From Sphingobium baderi (GTDB taxonomy: Bacteria; Pseudomonadota; Alphaproteobacteria; Sphingomonadales; Sphingomonadaceae): a stretch of 64,000 nt of DNA. The position numbers and the translations under genes are program-made. The stretch spans positions 1,162,001-1,226,000 of the forward strand of contig NZ_CP013264.1 of the NCBI RefSeq assembly GCF_001456115.1, read 5' to 3'. A model generated the notes under the pieces. The model was given only the letters and a program-made list of their open reading frames with translations, was not told where the DNA came from and did not search any database. Positions within the stretch are counted from its first letter, which is position 1. Every line of letters begins with the position of its first letter. Below, in pieces: positions 42,174 to 53,153 of this stretch.

Positions 42174-42907
42174 CGCACGAGGTCCATCTGCCGCCGCATT
42201 TCGCGAATGGCGTTTTCCAGGCCTCCGAAGATCGCCTCGCCGATCAGGAAATGGCCGATATTGAGTTCCGCGACCTGCGGAATGGCGGCAATCGGCCCCA
42301 CATTGTCGAAGGTCAGGCCGTGGCCCGCATGGGGTTCTATGCCGTTTTTCGCAGCGAGCGCGGCCGCGTCCGACAGGCGCCGCAATTCCTGCGTCCGTTC
42401 CGCGCCGGCCAGATGGGCGTAGCGGCCGGTATGGAATTCGACCACTGGCGCGCCGAGGCGGATGGCCGCTTCGATCTGGGCGGGGTCGGGTTCGATGAAC
42501 AGACTGACGCGCACGCCCGCTTCGCCTAACGTGTCAACGATGGGGCGCAGGGCTTCGATCTGCCCCGCTGCATCCAGCCCGCCCTCGGTCGTCCGTTCCT
42601 CGCGCTTTTCGGGCACGATGCAGGCGGCGTGCGGCCGATGCCTGAGCGCAATGTCGAGCATTTCCCGCGTCGCCGCCATTTCCAGATTCAGCGGCACGGA
42701 GAGCGCGCCGATCAGCGTCGCTATATCCTCATCCCGGATATGGCGGCGATCCTCGCGCAGATGCGCCGTGATGCCGTCCGCCCCGGCCTTGACCGCCAGA
42801 AGAGCGGCTTTCACCGGGTCGGGATGCTCGCCTCCGCGCGCGTTGCGGATGGTCGCCACATGGTCGATGTTGACGCCAAGGCGAAGATGCGCGGGAGGGG
42901 ACGTCAT
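42170..42907 (-). CDS. pdxJ: pyridoxine 5'-phosphate synthase
   Basis: Last step of DXP-dependent vitamin B6 synthesis, condensing 3-amino-2-oxopropyl phosphate with DXP. The 245-residue TIM barrel begins with [16 protein letters not shown] (active-site His and Arg), continues with [12 protein letters not shown] (about 45-56) and FIEPDPAQI, and ends with a [10 protein letters not shown] phosphate loop. It starts three bases after pyrE ends and overlaps acpS. Confidence 0.95.
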   Translation of the reverse strand: MTSPPAHLRLGVNIDHVATIRNARGGEHPDPVKAALLAVKAGADGITAHLREDRRHIRDEDIATLIGALSVPLNLEMAATREMLDIALRHRPHAACIVPEKREERTTEGGLDAAGQIEALRPIVDTLGEAGVRVSLFIEPDPAQIEAAIRLGAPVVEFHTGRYAHLAGAERTQELRRLSDAAALAAKNGIEPHAGHGLTFDNVGPIAAIPQVAELNIGHFLIGEAIFGGLENAIREMRRQMDLVR

Positions 42908-42910
42908 TGG

Positions 42911-43507
42911 CTACTGCTTCCGGCTGCCCGGCTTTTCGGCGGGGATGGCCGCCAGTTCGGGCGGCACCTCATTTGTTTCATAAACGGGGAAATTGATGCT
43001 GACGAGGGGATAGAAGGGCACGCCCAGATCGACCTCGCCCGCCGAACGGTCCACCAGCGCCGCTTCCGCGATCACGATGCCGCCTTCCGCCGCCACGGCC
43101 TCGATCGCCTGGCGCGAAGACAGGCCCGTCGTGACCACATCCTCCACCATCAGCACTTTCTGCCCTGGCGCAATGGCAAAGCCGCGCCGCAGTTCGAACG
43201 TCCCTTCGGGCCGTTCCAGGAAGATGGCGTCCTTGTCGAGCGCCCGGCCGACCTCATGGCCGATGATAAGGCCTCCCATTGCCGGGGAAACCACCAGATC
43301 GATCTCCTGCCGCAATTCGCGCGGAAGTTGCTGCACTATCGCCCGGGCGAGCCGTCCGGCCCGCTCCGCATTCATCAGCACGCGCGCGCATTGCAGATAA
43401 TTGCCGCTGCGGCGTCCCGATGACAGGATGAAATGTCCTTCGAGCAGCGCTCCCGCCGCCCGAAACTCCGCCAATACTTCCTCGTCGGTCATTCGATACA
43501 GATCCAT
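42911..43507 (-). CDS. pyrE: orotate phosphoribosyltransferase
   Basis: Adds orotate to PRPP in pyrimidine synthesis. The 198-residue protein has the PRPP loop LMVEDVVTTGLSS (about 120-132), an N-terminal HFILSSGRRSGNYLQC and SPAMGGLIIGHEV. The start at 43507 (MDLYRMTDEEV) is preferred; another ATG is five codons in. First gene of pyrE-pdxJ-acpS-lepB. The 267-bp region before it, divergent from ctaC, shows no other gene. A dihydroorotase homologue is encoded at 54.9 kb. Confidence 0.94.
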   Translation of the reverse strand: MDLYRMTDEEVLAEFRAAGALLEGHFILSSGRRSGNYLQCARVLMNAERAGRLARAIVQQLPRELRQEIDLVVSPAMGGLIIGHEVGRALDKDAIFLERPEGTFELRRGFAIAPGQKVLMVEDVVTTGLSSRQAIEAVAAEGGIVIAEAALVDRSAGEVDLGVPFYPLVSINFPVYETNEVPPELAAIPAEKPGSRKQ

Positions 43508-43774
43508 TCGCGTGGCGAATGCGGGGCAAGCCCGCCCGTCACACTCCTTTATTAAAGGGCATGTCGCGCCCCATGAAACAGCGCCCCTATGCGCGGGAGC
43601 GGAATAGGCGGGCAAGGGAGGCGTTGCAACAGAGAAGAAAATCTGCTCCTGGATGCTTGAGGCTGAAAAAAACCATGCCTATAAGCCGCCGCAGACCGAC
43701 CGGGCGAGGACGAAGCATGTGCGCGTGCGTCTTTGCCGCAGGGGCGCGAAGGGGTTACGGGGTAAGAAGACGCT

Positions 43775-44770
43775 ATGAACAAGGTGAAATCGCTCATTCT
43801 CGCCGGGATGCTGGCCTTTGCGCCAGCTTTGGCGATGGGCAGTCCGGCGCTGGCGCAGGATAATGCCGTCGCGGCGCCGGCCGCTGCAAATGCCGCCGCG
43901 CCGGTCGAATCGGTTGCCAATGCCGCCGAAGCGGCGCCCGCCGCCAAGGTCGCGGCGCCGCCGCGCATGAAGCCGACCGAAGGCATCGGCATGCCCCGTC
44001 CGGGCGAAATCACCCTTCAGGAGCAGTTTACGTCCACCGGGCACTCCGCCCGCTGGTTGCATGACAAGATGCTTCTGCCGATCATCACGATCATTTCGAT
44101 CTTCGTACTGATCCTCATGCTTTATGTGATGTTCCGGTTCCGCCGCAGCGCGAACCCGAATCCGTCCAAGACCTCGCACCATACCCTGATCGAAGTGGTC
44201 TGGACGGTGGTGCCGGTCGTGATCCTGCTGGTGATCGCGGTGCCGTCGATCGGCTTGCTCGCCGACCAGTATAAGCCCGCGCCCAAGGATGCGATCACCG
44301 TCAAGGTGACCGGCTATCAGTGGTATTGGGGCTATGAATATCCCGACAACGAAATCCCCGAATTCGTGTCGAACATGCTGACCAAGGAAAAGGCGGCCGA
44401 AAATGGCGAGCCTTATCTGCTGGCGCCCGACAATCGCCTGGTCCTGCCCGTGGGCCGTCCGATCAAGCTCATCATCACCGGCGCTGACGTGATCCACAGC
44501 TTTGCGGTTCCTTCGCTCTGGGTGAAGATGGACGCCGTGCCGGGCCGTCTCAATGAGAAGAGCTTCACCATCGAGAAGCCGGGCGTCTATTACGGCCAGT
44601 GTTCGGAACTTTGCGGCGCGCGTCACGGCTTCATGCCGATCGCGATCGAGGCGCTGCCTCCCGCGCAGTTCGACCAGTGGGTGCAATCGCAAGGCGGCAA
44701 GCTCAAGGCCGCAGGCGCCCCGGCGACGGCGGAGGCCCCCGCGCCCGCCGCCGCTCCGGCCAAGATTTGA
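43775..44770 (+). CDS. ctaC: cytochrome c oxidase subunit II
   Basis: CuA-bearing subunit of the aa3 terminal oxidase, 331 residues. A signal peptide (about 1-28) precedes an Ala-rich stretch, two membrane helices (about 95-115 and 140-160, the latter with EVVWTVVPVVILLVI) and the cupredoxin domain. This ends with the CuA ligands: HSFAVP, then CSELCGARHGFM. The last ~25 residues are Ala/Pro. First gene of the oxidase operon; its promoter must lie in 43508-43774. Confidence 0.97.
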   Translation: MNKVKSLILAGMLAFAPALAMGSPALAQDNAVAAPAAANAAAPVESVANAAEAAPAAKVAAPPRMKPTEGIGMPRPGEITLQEQFTSTGHSARWLHDKMLLPIITIISIFVLILMLYVMFRFRRSANPNPSKTSHHTLIEVVWTVVPVVILLVIAVPSIGLLADQYKPAPKDAITVKVTGYQWYWGYEYPDNEIPEFVSNMLTKEKAAENGEPYLLAPDNRLVLPVGRPIKLIITGADVIHSFAVPSLWVKMDAVPGRLNEKSFTIEKPGVYYGQCSELCGARHGFMPIAIEALPPAQFDQWVQSQGGKLKAAGAPATAEAPAPAAAPAKI

Positions 44771-46456
<1,686 letters not shown>

Positions 46457-46572
46457 CGCTTGATGAAGTAGCGCTCCGAATTGGCGGGGCGCTGATGGGC
46501 AGGGCTTTGGAGCCCTGGCCTTGGGTTCAGTCCCGGCGCTGCATCGGCGCCGGGCTGACGCATGAGGAGTTT

Positions 46573-47493
46573 ATGGCAAGTTCGCCGATCATGTCCGGGG
46601 CCATCTCGCCCACCTTGCCAGCCCATTGGCGGGACTTTGTGGCGTTGACCAAGCCCAGAGTGATGACGCTCGTCGTCTTTACGGGCCTGTGCGGACTATT
46701 GGCCGCGCCGGGGCATATTCATCCGGTTCTCGCCTTCACGGCGATCCTGTGCATCGCCTTGGGGGCGGGGGCTGCCGCCACGCTCAACCAATGGTATGAG
46801 AAGGATATGGACGGCCTGATGAAGCGGACGGCCAATCGCCCGCTTCCCGCAGGCCGCATGGACCCGCAGTCCGCTTTGCATTTCGGTGTCGGCCTGTCCG
46901 TCTTTTCGGTCCTGCTGATGGGGATTGCGACCAACTGGCTTGCGGCAGGCGTGCTGGCGGTATCGATCCTGTTCTATGTCTTTATCTACACTATTTGGCT
47001 GAAGCCCCGCACGGCGCAGAATATCGTCATTGGCGGGGCGGCCGGCGCTTTTCCGCCCGTCATCGGCTGGGCGGCGGTCACGGGCGATATTTCGGCCTTG
47101 CCCGTTGCGCTCTTCATGCTGATCTTCTTCTGGACGCCCCCGCATTTCTGGGCCTTGGCCCTGTTCGTGAAGACGGACTATGCCGCCGCCGGTATTCCGA
47201 TGCTGCCCGTGGTGTCGGGCGAGGTCGCGACCCGGCGCCAGATCTGGTTCTATACCGCGATCATGGCGGCGGCCGCCATGGCGCCGGTGCTGCTTGGCCT
47301 GACGGGCCCCGTTTACGGCACCACGGCGCTGCTGGGGACGGCGCTCTTCGCGTTTTTTGCCTTTCAGGTGTTCCGCCGCCGGGAAAGCGATCCGAGCCGG
47401 ATGGGGCCGGAACGCCGCCTTTTCAAATATTCCATCCTCTATCTGTTCCTGCTGTTCGGAGCGGTCGTGGTCGACCGCTGGTTGATGGCATGA
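46573..47493 (+). CDS. ctaB: protoheme IX farnesyltransferase (heme O synthase)
   Basis: UbiA-type prenyltransferase that makes heme O for the oxidase. The 306-residue chain has about nine helices. The family motif [18 protein letters not shown] (about 73-90) carries the Asp residues for Mg-diphosphate, and NRPLPAG follows. The ATG at 46573 with GAGGAG just upstream is preferred to a longer frame. It is 116 bp after ctaD. The next small gene overlaps its stop. Confidence 0.95.
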   Translation: MASSPIMSGAISPTLPAHWRDFVALTKPRVMTLVVFTGLCGLLAAPGHIHPVLAFTAILCIALGAGAAATLNQWYEKDMDGLMKRTANRPLPAGRMDPQSALHFGVGLSVFSVLLMGIATNWLAAGVLAVSILFYVFIYTIWLKPRTAQNIVIGGAAGAFPPVIGWAAVTGDISALPVALFMLIFFWTPPHFWALALFVKTDYAAAGIPMLPVVSGEVATRRQIWFYTAIMAAAAMAPVLLGLTGPVYGTTALLGTALFAFFAFQVFRRRESDPSRMGPERRLFKYSILYLFLLFGAVVVDRWLMA

Positions 47494-47621
47494 CGCCCGA
47501 GGAAGACGGTCAGATTCGCGCGCGGCAAAAATCCCGCGCCCTTGTCACCGGCGTGCTGCTGGCTGCGCTGGTGGTGCTCTTTTACGCGATCACCATCGTA
47601 AAGATCGGCGGAGGCAATTGA
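47490..47621 (+). CDS. 43-residue single-helix membrane protein in the oxidase operon (CoxF-like)
   Basis: Begins [20 protein letters not shown], then one membrane helix (about 18-37) and a KIGGGN tail. The ATG overlaps the ctaB stop (ATGA) and its TGA shares a base with the ctaG ATG, so all three are coupled. Small proteins of this type at this place are known in alphaproteobacterial oxidase operons. A role in oxidase assembly is inferred from position only. Confidence 0.8.
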   Translation: MTPEEDGQIRARQKSRALVTGVLLAALVVLFYAITIVKIGGGN

Positions 47622-48196
47622 TGGCAAGTCTTCCTCCCTCCCCCTTCGATCGTGATCGCCGTAACCAGCGGACGCTCATCACGATGGCCATCGTCGGGCT
47701 GGCGATGCTGGGGCTGGGCTTCGCATCGGTTCCCCTATACCGCATTTTCTGTCAGCAGACGGGCTTTGGCGGCACGACGCAGCGCGCATCCGCCGATGTC
47801 CAGGTGAAAGCGGCTGTCGGTCATACCCTGTCCATCCGCTTCGATTCCAACGTGCAGCCCGGCATGCCCTGGAAATTCTATCCCGAGCATCCGACCGACA
47901 CCGTGACGGTGGGTGCGCGCGACATGGCGATCTTCATTGCCAAGAACATGTCGGACAAGCCGGTCACGGGCACGGCCAGTTTCAACGTCACGCCAACCCA
48001 GGCGGGCGCCTATTTCACGAAGATCCAATGCTTCTGCTTCACGCAGCAGACGCTGAAGCCCGGCGAAGAAGTGCGGATGCCGGTTCTTTATTATGTCGAT
48101 CCGAAAATCCTGTCGGACCCCGACAACAAGGACACGCAGGAAATAACGCTGAGCTACACCTTCTATCCTGTTGAGCAGGACAAGAAGCCAAGCTAA
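47621..48196 (+). CDS. ctaG: cytochrome c oxidase assembly protein CtaG (Cox11 type)
   Basis: Copper chaperone that delivers CuB to subunit I. The 191-residue protein has one N-terminal helix (about 18-40) and PLYRIFCQQTGFGGTT, then a periplasmic immunoglobulin-like domain with the copper motif KIQCFCF. GGAGG lies six bases before the ATG at 47621; a TTG three bases earlier is less likely. It lies in the conserved order before subunit III. Confidence 0.95.
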   Translation: MASLPPSPFDRDRRNQRTLITMAIVGLAMLGLGFASVPLYRIFCQQTGFGGTTQRASADVQVKAAVGHTLSIRFDSNVQPGMPWKFYPEHPTDTVTVGARDMAIFIAKNMSDKPVTGTASFNVTPTQAGAYFTKIQCFCFTQQTLKPGEEVRMPVLYYVDPKILSDPDNKDTQEITLSYTFYPVEQDKKPS

Positions 48197-48233
48197 GGCA
48201 ACAGGCAATAACGCGAACAGGGAAGAGTAGGTC

Positions 48234-49064
48234 ATGGCAGGCGCCAAGAATCACGATTATCACATTCTCCCGCCCAGCATCTGGCCGATGTTCGGCTCGC
48301 TGTCGGCGCTGGTCATGGCGTTCGGGGCGATCATGTGGATGCATCCCGATGCGCTGCCCGCGGGCGGTGGCTGGGTATTCCTCATCGGCGTCGCGGGCGT
48401 TCTCTTCACCATGTTCAGCTGGTGGAGCGACGTGATTCGGGAAGCCCATGCGGGGGATCACACGCCGGTTGTGCAATTGCACCTGCGTTACGGCATGATC
48501 CTGTTCATCGCGTCGGAAGTGATGTTCTTCGTCGGCTGGTTCTGGGCCTTTTTCGACTTCTCGCTTTTCCCCAGCCAGCTTGCCCCGATCGATGGCCTGT
48601 TCCCGTCCAAGGGTATTGAGGTGATGAACGCGTTCGAGCTTCCGCTGCTCAACACGCTGATCCTGCTCTGCTCGGGCACCACCGTCACCTGGGCGCACCA
48701 CGCGCTGATCCACGGCGACCGCGAGGGCCTCAAGAAGGGTCTGTGGTGCACCGTGATCCTGGGCCTGCTCTTCTCGTCGATCCAGGCCTATGAATATGCC
48801 CATGCGCCGTTCCCGTTCGGCGGCAGCCCCTATAGCTCGGCCTTCTACATGGCGACCGGCTTCCACGGCTTCCACGTTCTGGTCGGCACGATCTTCCTGA
48901 TCGTCAATCTGGTGCGTTCCTATAAGGGCGACTTCACGCCCCGGCAGCATTTCGGTTTCGAAGCGGCCGCATGGTATTGGCACTTCGTCGACGTCGTCTG
49001 GCTGTTCCTCTTCGTCGCCATCTATGTGTGGGGCGGCTGGGGCGCGCCGATTCACGGCGGCTGA
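48234..49064 (+). CDS. ctaE: cytochrome c oxidase subunit III
   Basis: Seven-helix subunit of the aa3 oxidase, 276 residues. Seen are [14 protein letters not shown] at the N-terminus, [14 protein letters not shown] (about 94-107), [20 protein letters not shown] and a terminal [21 protein letters not shown] (in parts). It is preceded by AGGGAAGAG-type ribosome site text and followed by a clear terminator, so part of transcription stops here before the DUF983-SURF1 genes. Confidence 0.97.
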   Translation: MAGAKNHDYHILPPSIWPMFGSLSALVMAFGAIMWMHPDALPAGGGWVFLIGVAGVLFTMFSWWSDVIREAHAGDHTPVVQLHLRYGMILFIASEVMFFVGWFWAFFDFSLFPSQLAPIDGLFPSKGIEVMNAFELPLLNTLILLCSGTTVTWAHHALIHGDREGLKKGLWCTVILGLLFSSIQAYEYAHAPFPFGGSPYSSAFYMATGFHGFHVLVGTIFLIVNLVRSYKGDFTPRQHFGFEAAAWYWHFVDVVWLFLFVAIYVWGGWGAPIHGG

Positions 49065-49089
49065 GGGTTCCGATCCTTTCCAGCGAAAT

Positions 49090-49124
49090 AAACGGCCGGG
49101 GATCATTTCCCGGCCGTTTTCTTT
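49090..49124 (+). terminator. Rho-independent terminator after ctaE
   Basis: AAACGGCCGGG (49090-49100) pairs perfectly with CCCGGCCGTTT (49109-49119), followed by TCTTTT. The downstream DUF983 and SURF1 genes may therefore be transcribed at a lower level or from another promoter. Confidence 0.88.
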
Positions 49125-49153
49125 TGCCGCTCCGGGCGCTATGCCGGTTGCTC

Positions 49154-49552
49154 ATGACGACGCAGAACGATCCCCCTTCCGCGCTACCCATGCCGCTCCT
49201 GCAAGCGGCGGCCAAAGGAGCGTGTCCGCGCTGCTCTGCGTCCACCATCTTTGCCGGCCCGGTCCGTTTTGCGTCTTCCTGTCGGCAGTGCGGGCTGGAT
49301 TATGAACAGTTCAACGTCGGCGACGGACCGGCGGCCTTCCTCACCCTGATCGTGGGCGCGGTCATTGTCACGCTTGCGCTGGTGCTGGAACTGAAGGTTC
49401 ACCCACCGCTCTGGCTGCATGTCCTGCTGTGGACGCCGCTCATCGTGCTGGCGGTCATGGGAAGCCTGCGCCTTGCGAAGGGGGCGCTGCTGATCCTCGA
49501 ATATCGCAACAAGGCGCGTGAGGGGCGCATCATGGACAAGTCCGACGCATGA
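49154..49552 (+). CDS. DUF983 membrane protein
   Basis: A 132-residue protein with two zinc-ribbon-like cysteine pairs (CPRC at about 24-27 and CRQCGLDY at about 43-50) followed by two membrane helices (about 62-80 and 86-105). DUF983 proteins commonly sit in cytochrome oxidase operons between subunit III and SURF1, exactly as here, so an assembly role is inferred. The ATG at 49154 has only a weak ribosome site; the SURF1 ATG overlaps its stop. Confidence 0.87.
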   Translation: MTTQNDPPSALPMPLLQAAAKGACPRCSASTIFAGPVRFASSCRQCGLDYEQFNVGDGPAAFLTLIVGAVIVTLALVLELKVHPPLWLHVLLWTPLIVLAVMGSLRLAKGALLILEYRNKAREGRIMDKSDA

Positions 49553-50193
49553 GCGATCGGCGCCCCTTGCCGCTGGTCCCAACGATCATCGTCGCCCTCG
49601 CCGTGGTGGCGATGATCGCCCTTGGCATGTGGCAACTTGAGCGGCGGCATGAAAAGGAGGCGATGCTGGCGCTGGCGGCCGCCAATCCTACCAAGGTCGC
49701 GGTCGCCTTTCCTGTCCTGCCGCCGGTGCCGCCGGAAATCCTCTTTCGCCCATCTTCCGTCCACTGCCTGCGGGTCGTCGGCTGGCAAACCGAAGCCGGG
49801 CGCGCGGCGGACGGTTCCACCGGCTATCGCCATATCGCCCAATGCGCGACCGGAGCCGAAGGGCCGGGCGTTCTTGTGGCGCTGGGCGTGGGCCAGCGTC
49901 CCGACGTCAAGCCGCAATGGAACGGCGGCCAGATCGCGGGCTGGATTTCCGAGGAGCCTGATCACCGCTCGCTCCTGTCGCGACTCGACCGCCGCGTATC
50001 GCCGCTTCGTCCCATGCTGATCGCCCGCGCAGCACCGGCAGGCCTGAAACCGGTTGCGCCGCCCAATGTCGCGGACGTGCCCAACAACCATCTGGCCTAT
50101 GCGGTGCAATGGTTCTTCTTCGCGGCGGTGGCGGTGGCGATCTACCTTCTTGCGCTTCGGCGGCGGGCCAGGCAGCCCGCCGATCCGTCGTAA
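49549..50193 (+). CDS. SURF1 family cytochrome oxidase biogenesis protein
   Basis: A 214-residue inner-membrane protein with two helices at its ends (about 10-27 and 185-202) and a large periplasmic loop. The family features GMWQLERRHEKEAM at the front and NNHLAYAVQWFFFAAVAVAIY (in parts) at the back are present. SURF1 helps insert heme a into subunit I. It overlaps DUF983 by four bases and is followed by thrC after 44 bp. Confidence 0.93.
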   Translation: MSDRRPLPLVPTIIVALAVVAMIALGMWQLERRHEKEAMLALAAANPTKVAVAFPVLPPVPPEILFRPSSVHCLRVVGWQTEAGRAADGSTGYRHIAQCATGAEGPGVLVALGVGQRPDVKPQWNGGQIAGWISEEPDHRSLLSRLDRRVSPLRPMLIARAAPAGLKPVAPPNVADVPNNHLAYAVQWFFFAAVAVAIYLLALRRRARQPADPS

Positions 50194-50237
50194 AGGCTTG
50201 CTCCAAAGGCCGCGCGCCGTTACCGCGCTTCTCCATC

Positions 50238-51638
50238 ATGCAATATGTGAGCACCAGAGGGAGCGCGCCTGCGCTGGGTTTTGAAGATGTGACGCTGGCG
50301 GGGCTGGCGTCCGATGGGGGACTATATGTCCCGGAAAGCTGGCCCAGCTTCTCGCCCGACCAGATTCGCGCCCTCGCTGGCCTGTCCTATGTGGAAACGG
50401 CGGTGCGCGTCATGGCCCCCTTCGTGGCCGGATCGCTCTCCGAAGAGGAACTGCGCGAATTGTGCGAAGCCGCCTATGGCCGGTTCAGCCATGATGCCGT
50501 GACTCCGCTGGTGCAGCTCGATCATCGCAACTGGATGCTGGAGCTGTTCCACGGTCCCACGCTGGCGTTCAAGGATGTGGCGCTGCAATTGCTCGGTCAA
50601 TTGTTCGAGCGCTTCCTGTCGCGCCGCGACGATCATCTCACCATCGTCGGCGCGACCTCGGGCGACACCGGGTCGGCGGCGATCGATGCGGTCGCTGGCC
50701 GGGAAAAGATCGACATCTTCATGCTGCATCCCGATGGCCGCGTATCGGACGTTCAGCGGCGGCAGATGACGACGGTGCGCGCGCCCAATGTTTATAATAT
50801 CGCTATTGAAGGCAGCTTCGACGACGCGCAGGCGCTGGTGAAGGCGATGTTCAACGACGCGGATTTCTCGCGCCGCTTCAACCTGTCCGCCGTCAACAGC
50901 ATCAACTGGGCGCGGCTGATGGCGCAGGTGGTTTATTATTTCTACGCCGCTGTCCGTCTGGGCGCGCCGGACCGGGAAGTCGCCTTCTCCGTCCCCACCG
51001 GCAATTTCGGCGACGTGTTCGCGGGCTATGTAGCGGCGCAGATGGGGTTGCCCGTCGCGAAGCTGATGGTTGCGACCAACGTCAACGACATTCTGCACCG
51101 CGCTCTGTCGGAGGGCGACTACAGCCAGGGACAGGTGGTGCCGACCGTGACGCCCAGCATGGACATTCAGGTCAGCTCCAATTTCGAGCGGCTGCTGTTC
51201 GACGCGGGCGGGCGCGATGGCAAGGCGCTGGCCGATCAGATGCGCGGTTTCGAAGCGAGCAGGGCAATGCGCCTCACCAACGCCCAGCGGGATGGCGCAT
51301 CGAAGCTGTTCACCTCGGCGCGCGTGGATGCCGACAGCATGACCATGGCGATGCGCTGGGCGCTGGACGCGGCGGGGCAGGTGATTGATCCGCACAGCGC
51401 GGTCGGTCTGGCTGCGGCGCGAACGATGGAGCTTGATCCGTCGATTCCGGTGGTCACGCTGGCGACGGCCCATGCCGCCAAGTTCCGTGATGCGGTGGAG
51501 CGGGCGACGGGCACGCGGCCGCCCTTGCCGGCCCGCGTCGGCGACCTGTTCGCGCGCGAGGAAAGCTATGCCAAGCTGCCCGGCACGTTCGAGGCCGTGA
51601 CCGCCTATGTCGCGGAACGTGCGACGCCCCGGGGATAG
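50238..51638 (+). CDS. thrC: threonine synthase
   Basis: PLP enzyme turning O-phosphohomoserine into threonine. The 466-residue length fits the gram-negative type. The N-terminus is MQYVSTRGSAPALGFEDV. The PLP lysine is in TLAFKDVALQLL (about 110-121), and SGDTGSAA and PTGNFGDVFAGY bind cofactor phosphate and substrate. The start at 50238 is the family methionine; the open frame above overlaps SURF1. Placement of thrC after SURF1 is common in alphaproteobacteria. Confidence 0.96.
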   Translation: MQYVSTRGSAPALGFEDVTLAGLASDGGLYVPESWPSFSPDQIRALAGLSYVETAVRVMAPFVAGSLSEEELRELCEAAYGRFSHDAVTPLVQLDHRNWMLELFHGPTLAFKDVALQLLGQLFERFLSRRDDHLTIVGATSGDTGSAAIDAVAGREKIDIFMLHPDGRVSDVQRRQMTTVRAPNVYNIAIEGSFDDAQALVKAMFNDADFSRRFNLSAVNSINWARLMAQVVYYFYAAVRLGAPDREVAFSVPTGNFGDVFAGYVAAQMGLPVAKLMVATNVNDILHRALSEGDYSQGQVVPTVTPSMDIQVSSNFERLLFDAGGRDGKALADQMRGFEASRAMRLTNAQRDGASKLFTSARVDADSMTMAMRWALDAAGQVIDPHSAVGLAAARTMELDPSIPVVTLATAHAAKFRDAVERATGTRPPLPARVGDLFAREESYAKLPGTFEAVTAYVAERATPRG

Positions 51639-51657
51639 AATAAGCGCGGAGGCTGGC

Positions 51658-52527
51658 TTGGAACTCCACACACTCGTTGGCGAGCCGTGGGCCGATTATG
51701 GGCTGATCGATTCGGGCCATGGCCGCAAGCTCGAACGCTATGGCCGTTTTCGCTTCATCCGTCCTGAGCCGCAGGCGATGTGGGCGCCCGCGACCGACGA
51801 CTGGCGCGCCGATGGAGAGTTCGTTCCCGGCTCTGACGAGGAAGGCGGCGGGCGCTGGTATTATGAGCGTCCGGTGCCTGCCGAAGGGTGGCCGCTCACA
51901 TGGAATGAGGTGACGTTCCAGTCCAGTTGCACGCCCTTCCGCCACCTGGGCTTCTTTCCCGACATGGCGCCGGTGTGGGACTGGATGCGCGAGCGGACGG
52001 CGGACAAGGCCGAAGCCGATGTCATGAACCTGTTCGGCTATACTGGCGTGGGCACGCTGGCCATGGCGGCGGCGGGCGCGAAGATGGTGCATGTCGACGC
52101 TTCCAAGAAATCCGTGGCGCAGGCGCGGTCCAATGCGGCGCTTTCCGGGCTGGATGACCGCCCCGTCCGCTGGATCGTGGACGATGCCGCCAAATTCGTG
52201 GCGCGCGAGGTGCGGCGTGGGCGGCGCTATGACGGCATATTGCTCGACCCGCCCAAATATGGGCGCGGTCCCGATGGCGAAGTGTGGCGGCTGGAGGAAG
52301 ATCTGCCCGGCCTGATCGCCCATTGCCGGCAGTTACTGGATGCCGACAGCCGCTTTCTGTTCCTGACCGTTTATGCCGTGCGGATGTCGGCGCTGGCGAT
52401 CGGGGAACTCCTGAAACAGGCCTTTGCCGATCTGCCCGGCACGGTCGAAGCGGGCGAACTGGCCGTGCGGGAGGAAACGCGCGGCCTGCTGCTGCCGACG
52501 GCCATCTGGGCGCGCTGGAGCCGCTGA
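51658..52527 (+). CDS. class I SAM-dependent (RlmI/RlmK-like) RNA methyltransferase
   Basis: A 289-residue protein related to the 23S rRNA m5C methyltransferases. The SAM motif NLFGYTGVGTL is at 124-134, VDASKKSVAQARSNA at 146-160, and the catalytic DPPKYGRG at 197-204. The PUA domain of RlmI is missing; instead ~95 N-terminal residues have beta-rich text with RFRFIRPEPQAMW. The TTG at 51658 with GGAGG five bases upstream is the preferred start, since the earlier ATG lies inside thrC. Confidence 0.88.
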   Translation: MELHTLVGEPWADYGLIDSGHGRKLERYGRFRFIRPEPQAMWAPATDDWRADGEFVPGSDEEGGGRWYYERPVPAEGWPLTWNEVTFQSSCTPFRHLGFFPDMAPVWDWMRERTADKAEADVMNLFGYTGVGTLAMAAAGAKMVHVDASKKSVAQARSNAALSGLDDRPVRWIVDDAAKFVAREVRRGRRYDGILLDPPKYGRGPDGEVWRLEEDLPGLIAHCRQLLDADSRFLFLTVYAVRMSALAIGELLKQAFADLPGTVEAGELAVREETRGLLLPTAIWARWSR

Positions 52528-52534
52528 TACAGCC

Positions 52535-53092
52535 TCAGCGGCGCGGGCGGAAAAGCGGCAGCATCCGGCTCAGCACCTCGTCCCGGTCCAGAAAATGATG
52601 CTTGAGCGCCCCCAGCACATGCAGGGCCAGCACGACATAGATCGCCTTCACCATCAATTTGTGCACGCCGCCCAGCACTTCGGACAGCTCCTTGCCCTGC
52701 GCGATGGGCAGGTTGGGTGCAGGCACAGCGCCATAGAGCGGCACTTCCGGCGCGCCTCCGGCTGAGGCTGCGGCCCAGCCCAACAAGGGCGCGCCGATCA
52801 TCAGTACATAGAACAGGATATGCGTGCCCCGCGCCAATATGCGTTCCCACTGGGCCATCCCACCGGGAAAAGGCGGCCAGGGATGCGCGAAACGCCAGCC
52901 GAGCCGGATGAGGCTGAGCAGCAGGATCGTGATGCCGACCGATTTATGAAGAGCGAAATAGCGCAGTCCATCGGCAGGCGTCGTCGCATCCTCCATCCAC
53001 CCGCCAAAGGTCGCATTGGCAAGGATCAGGACGAAAATCGTCCAGTGGAGCAGGATCGAGACCGTGGAATAGCGGCTTCTGTTTTCGCGCAT
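52535..53092 (-). CDS. cytochrome b561
   Basis: A 185-residue diheme membrane cytochrome with four helices. Heme-ligand histidines fit: ILLHWTIF (about 13-20), ALHKSVGI (about 47-54), GVHKLMVKAIYVVLALHVLGALKHH (about 140-166, in parts). It probably passes electrons from quinol to periplasmic acceptors. Its stop faces that of the methyltransferase gene at a distance of 7 bp. The gene begins after a 61-bp gap from the glutaminyl cyclotransferase gene on the same strand. Confidence 0.92.
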   Translation of the reverse strand: MRENRSRYSTVSILLHWTIFVLILANATFGGWMEDATTPADGLRYFALHKSVGITILLLSLIRLGWRFAHPWPPFPGGMAQWERILARGTHILFYVLMIGAPLLGWAAASAGGAPEVPLYGAVPAPNLPIAQGKELSEVLGGVHKLMVKAIYVVLALHVLGALKHHFLDRDEVLSRMLPLFRPRR

Positions 53093-53153
53093 CTGTCATC
53101 CTCCCTGTGCCGATGGAGGAAGAACGCGCCCGGCCCCATCCCGTTGCGCGCTC

